The position numbers and the translations under genes are program-made. From Deltaproteobacteria bacterium (GTDB lineage: Bacteria; Desulfobacterota; Desulfobaccia; Desulfobaccales; 0-14-0-80-60-11), in contig VGSO01000097.1 of NCBI GenBank assembly GCA_016874945.1, forward strand, positions 1 through 9,335: DNA of 9,335 bases, read 5' to 3'. How positions within the stretch are numbered: position 1 is the stretch's first letter; every line of letters begins with the position of its first letter. The notes beneath the pieces were generated by a model. It made no database searches and was not told where the DNA came from. It saw only the letters and a program-made list of their open reading frames with translations. This document shows, in pieces, positions 5,028-9,335 of this stretch.

Positions 5028-7238
5028 ATGCCAACAACCGAAGAAGTGTCCCTGGTACTGGGCGGGCTTCACTGCGCGGCCTGCGTGGTCCGGGTAGAGC
5101 GGGCCCTGGGCCAGGTCCCGGGGGTGGAGCAGGCCCTGGTGAACCTGGCCACCCGCCAGGCCCGGGTGAAGTACCAGGCCCCCCCGGTGACGGTGGAAGC
5201 CTTGAAGGCGGTGATTCAGGAGGCCGGCTACGAGGTGCAGGGCTATTTTAAGGAAGAACGGCAGCCCCCGCCGTCCCCGGAAGTCGAAGCCCGGAAGATG
5301 AAGCGGCGTTTTCTCCTGGCCCTGGGACTGAGCCTGCCGGTTTTCTTGGGGGGCATGGTCCCGCCGCTGCAAGGCTGGCTGGGGTTCGGCCATCAGGCCT
5401 GGAACTTTCTGCTTTTGCTCTTCACCACCCCAGTCTTGTTTTATTCCGGCGCGCCTTTTTTTACCGGGGCCTTCAAGGCCGCCCGCCACGGGTCGGCCAA
5501 TATGGATTCCCTGGTGGCCCTGGGCGCCAGTGCGGCTTACGCCTATTCCGCCTGGGTCGCCTTTTTCCCCCACACCGTGGCCGCGGCGGGCCATATGCCG
5601 GATGTTTATTTCGACACCACGGCCATGATCATCACCTTCATTCTCCTGGGGAGGTGGCTGGAAGCCCGCACCCGGGGTCGGGTCTCGCAGGCCATCCGGC
5701 GCCTCTTCGCCCTGGCCCCGCCCGCCGCCCGGGTGCGCCGGGACAGCCGGGAGATGGATCTTCCATTGGAACAGGTGGTGGTGGGAGACCAAATCCTGGT
5801 GCGGCCCGGTGAAAAGATCCCGGTGGACGGGGTCGTCATCGAAGGCGCGTCCAGCGTGGATGAGTCCATGCTCACCGGGGAGAGCCTGCCGGTGGCCAAG
5901 GAGCCGGGCTCGGAAGTCTGGGGCGCGACTCTCAACCAGCGTGGGTTCCTGGTCTTCCGGGCCACCCGGGTGGGCCGGGACATGGTGCTCTCCCAGATCA
6001 TCCGGCTGGTGGAGGAAGCCCAGACCGGCAAGGCTCCCATCGAGCGCCTGGCGGACCGGGTGGCCGGAGTATTCGTGCCCGCGGTCATGGTCCTGGCGGC
6101 CCTCACCTTTGCCGCCTGGCTCGCCTGGGGGCCGCCCCCGGCCCTCACCCGGGCCCTGGTGAGCATGGTGGCGGTGCTCATCATCGCCTGCCCCTGCGCC
6201 ATGGGCCTGGCCACCCCCACCGCGGTGATGGTGGGGGCCGGCCGGGGCGCGGAGATGGGCATCCTCATCCGGGGCGGCGAACCCCTGGAACGGGCCTACC
6301 GCCTCACCACCGTGATCTTCGATAAGACCGGCACCTTAACCCGGGGCGCCCCCCAGTTGACGGAGGTTCTGGCCCTTAACGGCTGGACCGGGGACCAGGT
6401 GCTGGCCTGGGCCGCGGCCTTGGAAGAGAAGTCCGAACACCCCCTGGCCGAGGCCGTGGTTCATGCCGCCCAGCAGCAGAACCTTACTCTCCCGTCGGTG
6501 GCGGACTTCCAGGCGGTCCCCGGCATGGGGGTCAAGGCCGCCATCCACGGCCAGGGAGTGATCCTGGGCAACCTGGCTTTTTTGACCCGGGAAAATATTC
6601 CCACCCAGGAACTCACCGCGCCCCAATCCCGGCTGGCCCGGGAGGGGAAAACCGCGGTCTTCCTGGCGGTGGCCGGCGCCCCCGTGGGCCTGCTGGCCGC
6701 GGCGGACACCCTGAAGCCCGGAGCCCGGGAAGTAGTGGCGGCCCTCCAGGAGACCGGCCTGAAAATCTTGCTGCTCAGCGGCGACAACCGCCTGGCCGCG
6801 GCCGCGGTGGCCCAAAGCGTGGGGATTCGCGAGGTGCTGGCGGAGGTCCTGCCGGGAGATAAGGCCAAAAAAGTGGCGGAATTGCAACAGGCCGGTGAAG
6901 TGGTGGCCATGGTGGGGGACGGTATCAACGACGCCCCGGCCCTGGCCCAGGCCGACGTGGGCATCGCCCTGGGCACCGGCGCCGACGTGGCCGCGGAGGC
7001 CGCGGACCTCACCCTGATCCGGGATGATTTGGCCCTCATCCCCCGGGCCATCGGGCTTTCCCGGCGGATGATGCGCATCATCCGCCAGAACCTGTTCTGG
7101 GCCTTTTTCTATAACGTGGTGGCCATCCCCGCGGCCGCCGCGGGGTTCCTCAACCCCGGCCTGGCGGCCCTGGCCATGGCCTTAAGCTCCGTGTCCGTGG
7201 TCACCAACTCCCTGCGCCTGCGGCGGTTTAAACCTTGA
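5028..7238 (+). CDS. copA: Cu(+)-exporting P-type ATPase (P1B-1)
   Basis: This 736-residue inner-membrane pump uses ATP to export monovalent copper (possibly silver). It has a single N-terminal heavy-metal-associated domain with GLHCAACV (C16, C19), a first membrane pair from about residue 95, and the actuator motif LTGES (T283-G284-E285). The transmembrane metal site is CPC (388-390) followed by AMGLATP. Then come the phosphorylated aspartate in DKTGTLT (D432), the SEHP nucleotide-domain motif (H471-P472) and GDGINDAP (630-637). The last two membrane segments carry YN...P (Y695, N696, P701) and MALSS (M717, S720, S721), the residues that define Cu(+) specificity in P1B-1 pumps. Length and order are those of a full enzyme. 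The ATG at 5028 has an AAAGGA ribosome-binding site at 5016-5021. No CopZ, CueR or CsoR gene is adjacent, so regulation cannot be read from the context. Confidence 0.97.
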   Translation: MPTTEEVSLVLGGLHCAACVVRVERALGQVPGVEQALVNLATRQARVKYQAPPVTVEALKAVIQEAGYEVQGYFKEERQPPPSPEVEARKMKRRFLLALGLSLPVFLGGMVPPLQGWLGFGHQAWNFLLLLFTTPVLFYSGAPFFTGAFKAARHGSANMDSLVALGASAAYAYSAWVAFFPHTVAAAGHMPDVYFDTTAMIITFILLGRWLEARTRGRVSQAIRRLFALAPPAARVRRDSREMDLPLEQVVVGDQILVRPGEKIPVDGVVIEGASSVDESMLTGESLPVAKEPGSEVWGATLNQRGFLVFRATRVGRDMVLSQIIRLVEEAQTGKAPIERLADRVAGVFVPAVMVLAALTFAAWLAWGPPPALTRALVSMVAVLIIACPCAMGLATPTAVMVGAGRGAEMGILIRGGEPLERAYRLTTVIFDKTGTLTRGAPQLTEVLALNGWTGDQVLAWAAALEEKSEHPLAEAVVHAAQQQNLTLPSVADFQAVPGMGVKAAIHGQGVILGNLAFLTRENIPTQELTAPQSRLAREGKTAVFLAVAGAPVGLLAAADTLKPGAREVVAALQETGLKILLLSGDNRLAAAAVAQSVGIREVLAEVLPGDKAKKVAELQQAGEVVAMVGDGINDAPALAQADVGIALGTGADVAAEAADLTLIRDDLALIPRAIGLSRRMMRIIRQNLFWAFFYNVVAIPAAAAGFLNPGLAALAMALSSVSVVTNSLRLRRFKP

Positions 7239-7474
7239 CCTATTCTTAAGCCCAGATGCCCGCTTAGGGATTTCAGGGAGTTTATAAGGTTTTTGGTTTA
7301 TATTTTAGATTTTTGTGGTATGATTTTTTATCGTATTTTCACCTCTCCTCTTTACCCCAAAAAGCCCTGTGAGGTCTGACTCATTTTTGACCGTTGACAA
7401 AAAATAGTTTAGAGTTATCAATTGGTTAAGGCTTGTGAACAAAGCTTTACCTCTACGCCCCACTCCCCTCAGGG
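7239..7474. other. AT-rich gap between copA and the transposase remnants
   Basis: No gene is seen in these 236 bp. The stretch 7285-7345 is strongly AT-rich compared with its GC-rich neighbours. A TTGACA hexamer at 7394-7399 with TATCAA at 7416-7421 (16-bp spacing) resembles a sigma-70 promoter pointing rightward, but it leads only into the antisense of the IS remnant. The outer end of the former IS1634-type element probably lay somewhere here, but no terminal repeat can be identified. Confidence 0.4.
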
Positions 7475-7954
7475 TCAGGTTCCGGCAGCGCTCCCCGGGG
7501 GGGTGATTAGCGGGGGAGGGCGAACCCCCGCGGCCGCGAAGCCCTGGTGGGCCGCGCCCCTCAGGTCGGTGCCCAGTTGATAGCGCTGGCCGTCCAGCTC
7601 CAGGCGCACCGACTGCACTTGGCCCAGACCCCGCATCAGGTCGGGCCAGGAAACCTTGACCTCCCGTTCCCCCAGCCGTTGTTGCAGATCCACCTCCAGG
7701 CGCAAGGCCGGAAAGGAGGCGACGATGCGGCCCATGGAGGTGTCATCCCGGTGGTGGTAGAGGGGCCGCACTTCCAGGGCGGATTTCTGCTCCCGGAAGG
7801 TCCGCTCCACCCGCCACAGGCTCTTGTAAGTCCGGGCCACCTCCGCGGGGGTCAGGGCGGTGTTGGTGGTCAGGACGAACTTGCCGTCCAGCCGGGCGGC
7901 CAGTTCGGTTGGCACCCTTTTATGTTTCCCGGAGGGGGCAGGGGCTTCCCCTCC
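7475..7954 (-). pseudogene. IS1634-type (IS4 superfamily) transposase, C-terminal fragment
   Basis: The segment encodes the last part of a DDE transposase: LDGKFVLTTNTALTPAEVA, YKSLWRVERTFREQKSALEVRPLYHH with the catalytic Glu of the YREK-type motif, then a C-terminal domain ending VRLELDGQRYQLGTDLRGAA and AAGVRPPP before TGA (7475-7477). The two catalytic aspartates and roughly the first two-thirds of a normal 450-550-residue enzyme are missing. It is cut on its upstream side at the REP copy 7951-8016. It is a dead insertion-sequence remnant. Confidence 0.8.
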
Positions 7955-8329
7955 TCGTTCCCAAGCTCCAGCTTGGGAACGGGTGTTTTCCGGCAAACCT
8001 CCGGTTTGCCACCACTGGGGATGAAACCCTTCCTGCCAGACCTGGTAATCGCTCCGGGTCTTGTCAGGCCGCTTCCAATATTGGAGTTGATTCAGGACCC
8101 AGGTCTTGTCATCCTGTTCCAACCGGGCAAGGAGGCGCTTGGCGGTGAAGCTCTTAAAATCCCTGATGGTGTCCGCCAGTTGGGGCCCGGCCACCACCAG
8201 GTGCATATGGTTGTCCAGGATGACGTAAGCATGGGGTTTCAGACCCTTGTGCCGGCGGCAAAACTGGAGGGCGTCCAGGAGAAGGTCGAAATAGGCTTTC
8301 CGGGTGAAGAGGGGAGTCCATTCGACCAC
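7475..8329 (-). CDS. In-frame RAYT-REP-IS1634 chimeric transposase ORF (probably non-functional)
   Basis: This 284-codon frame is a fusion of three unrelated pieces. Residues 1-105 are the N-terminal part of a REP-associated tyrosine transposase, with the metal-binding HMH pair (H41, H43) but without the catalytic tyrosine. Residues about 106-126 are the translation of a REP repeat (7951-8016). Residues about 130-284 are the C-terminus of an IS1634/IS4-type DDE transposase, with the Y-x2-L-x3-E-x6-K signature (Y168, E175, K182), the third catalytic residue only. Neither enzyme could work. The nominal GTG start (8327-8329) is doubtful, because RAYT-like codons continue upstream to about 8393 without a start codon. 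It may be an accident of two reading frames aligned through a REP. Confidence 0.5.
   Translation of the reverse strand: MVEWTPLFTRKAYFDLLLDALQFCRRHKGLKPHAYVILDNHMHLVVAGPQLADTIRDFKSFTAKRLLARLEQDDKTWVLNQLQYWKRPDKTRSDYQVWQEGFHPQWWQTGGLPENTRSQAGAWERGGEAPAPSGKHKRVPTELAARLDGKFVLTTNTALTPAEVARTYKSLWRVERTFREQKSALEVRPLYHHRDDTSMGRIVASFPALRLEVDLQQRLGEREVKVSWPDLMRGLGQVQSVRLELDGQRYQLGTDLRGAAHQGFAAAGVRPPPLITPPGSAAGT
7951..8016 (-). repeat. REP copy 1 (two-hairpin REP element)
   Basis: Read on the minus strand it contains hairpin I (GGCAAACC-GGA-GGTTTGCC, 8010-7992), the linker GGAAAA, a variable four-base spacer (CACC), and hairpin II (GTTCCCAAGCT/AGCTTGGGAAC, 7980-7957). It matches REP copy 2 (8787-8852) over 66 bp except for the spacer and one base. 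It marks the junction between the RAYT remnant and the IS1634 remnant, and is translated in the chimeric ORF. Confidence 0.88.
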
Positions 8330-8398
8330 GGCGCAGGTGAGGAAGTGCGGGGCGTCCGGCTCTCTAATGGTGTAGCGGGTTCTCCTGGGGCCAGAGGG
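8015..8398 (-). pseudogene. RAYT copy 1: truncated REP-associated tyrosine transposase
   Basis: Codons from about 8398 down to 8015 read PRRTRYTIREPDAPHFLTC, AVVEWTPLFTRKAYFDLLLDAL, AYVILDNHMHLVV and SDYQVWQEGFHPQ, collinear with RAYT copy 2. No ATG, GTG or TTG lies between the upstream stop (TAG at 8401-8399) and the GTG at 8329, so the native start has been lost. Homology to copy 2 ends at 8015, where REP copy 1 begins, removing the region with the catalytic tyrosine (YIHLNPV in copy 2). The block 8031-8181 is identical, base for base, to 9026-9176 in copy 2. Confidence 0.85.
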
Positions 8399-8410
8399 CT
8401 AATAGGCGGC

Positions 8411-8456
8411 AAAGGTGGCGAAGCGGAGCTTCGCCGGAAAATATGCGTTCCCCAGC
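8411..8456 (+). repeat. REP copy 3 (diverged, opposite orientation)
   Basis: On the plus strand, hairpin I is GGCGAAGC-GGA-GCTTCGCC (8417-8435), followed by GGAAAA (8436-8441), a four-base spacer TATG (8442-8445) and CGTTCCC (8446-8452), after which hairpin II is lost. The same loop, linker and spacer length as copies 1 and 2, with two compensated base-pair changes in stem I, identify it as a REP variant. It lies 18 bp beyond the higA stop. Confidence 0.75.
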
Positions 8457-8469
8457 CGGTGATCTCTGC

Positions 8470-8500
8470 AAGATTAAGCCGCTTTTACCGGCTTAATCTT
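8470..8500. repeat. 12-bp palindrome across the higA stop codon
   Basis: AAGATTAAGCCG (8470-8481) and CGGCTTAATCTT (8489-8500) are perfect reverse complements around a seven-base loop. The structure covers the last codons and the stop of higA. No T-run follows on the minus strand, so it is at most a transcript-end hairpin without the canonical terminator tail. Confidence 0.7.
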
Positions 8501-8773
8501 CTCGTATTCCCGGTGATGGGTCTGGAGAGTATCCCACATAATGACGTCCTGTTGCAGGCCAAGCCAGAATTCCGGGGTGGTGCCGAAAAATTGGGCCAGC
8601 CGGAAAGCCGTATCCGGGGTGATGGCCCGCCGGCCCCGGATGATTTCGCTTACCCGCACCCGGGTTATCCCTAACGCTGCCGCCAGTTCTTTCTGAGTCA
8701 TCCCCAGAGGTTCCAGAAACTCATACCTCAGTATCTCCCCTGGCGGAGTGGGCCTTCTTTTCTTGGGAAGCAT
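8474..8773 (-). CDS. higA: HigA-family antitoxin, orphan (XRE-type helix-turn-helix)
   Basis: HigA antitoxins are small dimeric DNA-binding proteins that neutralise the HigB mRNA-cleaving toxin and repress their own operon. The 99-residue protein shows the family's PTPPGEILRYEFLEPLGMTQKEL start, a helix-turn-helix (about 24-47: MTQKELAAALGITRVRVSEIIRG) and the RRAITPDTAFRLAQFFGTTPEFWLGLQ block. The ATG at 8773 is chosen over an upstream start in the same frame because AAAGGAG lies six bases before it and the longer version would only translate REP copy 2. higB normally sits just before higA; here that place is taken by REP copy 2 and the RAYT gene, and no toxin ORF is present downstream either. 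It could be a true orphan regulator, or act on a toxin elsewhere. The 3' end carries a 12-bp palindrome. Confidence 0.92.
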   Translation of the reverse strand: MLPKKRRPTPPGEILRYEFLEPLGMTQKELAAALGITRVRVSEIIRGRRAITPDTAFRLAQFFGTTPEFWLGLQQDVIMWDTLQTHHREYEKIKPVKAA

Positions 8774-8786
8774 AACCGCTCCTTTT

Positions 8787-8852
8787 CTACTCGTTCCCAA
8801 GCTCCAGCTTGGGAACGCCAATTTTCCGGCAAACCTCCGGTTTGCCACCACT
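8787..8852 (-). repeat. REP copy 2, between the RAYT stop and higA
   Basis: It has the same structure as copy 1: hairpin I (8846-8828), linker GGAAAA, spacer TTGG and hairpin II (8816-8793), all read on the minus strand. Its first two bases overlap the TAG stop of RAYT copy 2 (8853-8851), and its end is two bases from the AAAGGAG ribosome-binding site of higA. It occupies nearly the whole 77-bp gap, so a RAYT-higA transcript would carry both hairpins. Confidence 0.88.
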
Positions 8853-9335
8853 AGTCAAATACGTCCAACTCCATGATGCCCTTCTTTCCCGCATAATCCC
8901 CGGCGCTGGAGTAGACCCAATCTTCCGGCCGCGCCACTACCCCCAGGCGCACCGGATTGAGATGGATGTAATCAATCTTCTGGCGCATCATCTCATCGCC
9001 CACAATCGCCTGGGGATGATACCCCTCCTGCCAGACCTGGTAATCGCTCCGGGTCTTGTCAGGCCGCTTCCAATATTGGAGTTGATTCAGGACCCAGGTC
9101 TTGTCATCCTGTTCCAACCGGGCAAGGAGGCGCTTGGCGGTGAAGCTCTTAAAATCCCTGATGGTGTCCGCCAGTTTGGGGCCGGACACCACCAGGTGCA
9201 GATGATTGTCCAGAATGACGTAGGCATAGATTTTCAGGCCCTTATGCCGGCGGCAAAATCGGAGGGCGTCCAGAAGAATGTCGAAATAGGGTTTGCGGGT
9301 GAAGAGGGGAATCCATTGTACCACGGTGCAGGTGA
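8851..9335 (-). CDS. RAYT copy 2: REP-associated tyrosine transposase (Y1, IS200-like), 5' end off the window
   Basis: RAYTs are single-strand DNA transposases of the HUH/Y1 class that recognise and mobilise REP hairpins. The visible protein carries VVQWIPLFTRKPYFDILLDAL, the HUH motif HLH (H41, H43 counted from the GTG at 9324) in AYVILDNHLHLVV, the YWKRPDK segment, and KIDYIHLNPVRLGVVARPEDW with the catalytic tyrosine (Y119). It ends ...ELDVFD at TAG. All catalytic residues are present, so it may be active. The GTG at 9324 is unlikely to be the true start: codons for TCT continue to the window edge, as in copy 1 (LTCAVVEW), so roughly 20 or more residues lie outside. It is followed at its stop by REP copy 2 and then higA. 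Confidence 0.93.
   Translation of the reverse strand, partial: TCTVVQWIPLFTRKPYFDILLDALRFCRRHKGLKIYAYVILDNHLHLVVSGPKLADTIRDFKSFTAKRLLARLEQDDKTWVLNQLQYWKRPDKTRSDYQVWQEGYHPQAIVGDEMMRQKIDYIHLNPVRLGVVARPEDWVYSSAGDYAGKKGIMELDVFD

Noticed and set aside
7394..7421. Sigma-70-like promoter TTGACA-16-TATCAA
   Set aside because: It points into the antisense of an IS remnant with no plus-strand gene downstream, and the -10 is poor.
8774..8851. Longer higA product beginning at 8851
   Set aside because: The extra 26 residues translate REP copy 2; the ATG at 8773 has an excellent AAAGGAG site and matches the family N-terminus.
7955..8852. CRISPR array built from the repeated palindromes
   Set aside because: Only three copies, irregular spacing of hundreds of bases, mixed orientation and genes in between; the units fit REPs instead. 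No cas gene is present.
8474..9335. A complete higBA toxin-antitoxin module
   Set aside because: No HigB/RelE-like frame is present before or after higA; the usual toxin position holds a REP and a RAYT gene.

Overview
The window looks like a chromosomal segment from a GC-rich, Gram-negative-type bacterium. Codon choice, gene content and the style of its intergenic repeats suggest a Desulfobacterota/Deltaproteobacteria-like organism. That placement is inference; no taxonomic marker gene is present.

Left part (1-1915): the last codons of an unidentified gene are followed by a translationally overlapping pair, rph (RNase PH, RNA 3'-end trimming) and rdgB (dITP/XTP pyrophosphatase, nucleotide-pool cleaning). 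After a repeat-rich gap holding a heptamer tandem repeat and a small inverted-repeat element with a possible TTAT target duplication comes an intact tRNA-Pro(UGG) with encoded CCA.

Middle part (1916-7238): immediately after tRNA-Pro is an integration scar. It holds the C-terminal remnant of a tyrosine recombinase (one frameshift, no N-terminus), a 130-bp palindromic miniature element, and a 22-base piece that matches the 3' end of a tRNA-Arg, then a strong terminator. On the minus strand follow an M23-type zinc endopeptidase (membrane-anchored murein hydrolase) and, downstream of it, a YciO-family protein (Sua5/YrdC fold). Divergent from these is copA, a complete Cu(+)-exporting P-type ATPase. 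Hairpin palindromes with a shared GGGGC head but different cores lie between these units.

Right part (7239-9335): a mobile-element junkyard centred on a REP/RAYT system. Two related REP-associated tyrosine transposase genes are present. One is cut by the window edge but has intact catalytic motifs. The other is truncated exactly at a REP and fused in frame, through the REP, to the C-terminus of an IS1634-type DDE transposase. An orphan higA antitoxin gene with no higB toxin sits between two REPs in inverted orientation, with one REP filling the space between the RAYT stop and the higA ribosome-binding site. Three REP copies share one architecture, and the third shows compensatory stem changes. 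The two RAYT copies share a 151-bp identical block inside otherwise about 86% identical sequence, pointing to recent gene conversion or recombination.

The housekeeping genes are ordinary. The most interesting content is the REP/RAYT/higA cluster and the tRNA-Pro/integrase/tRNA-Arg scar.
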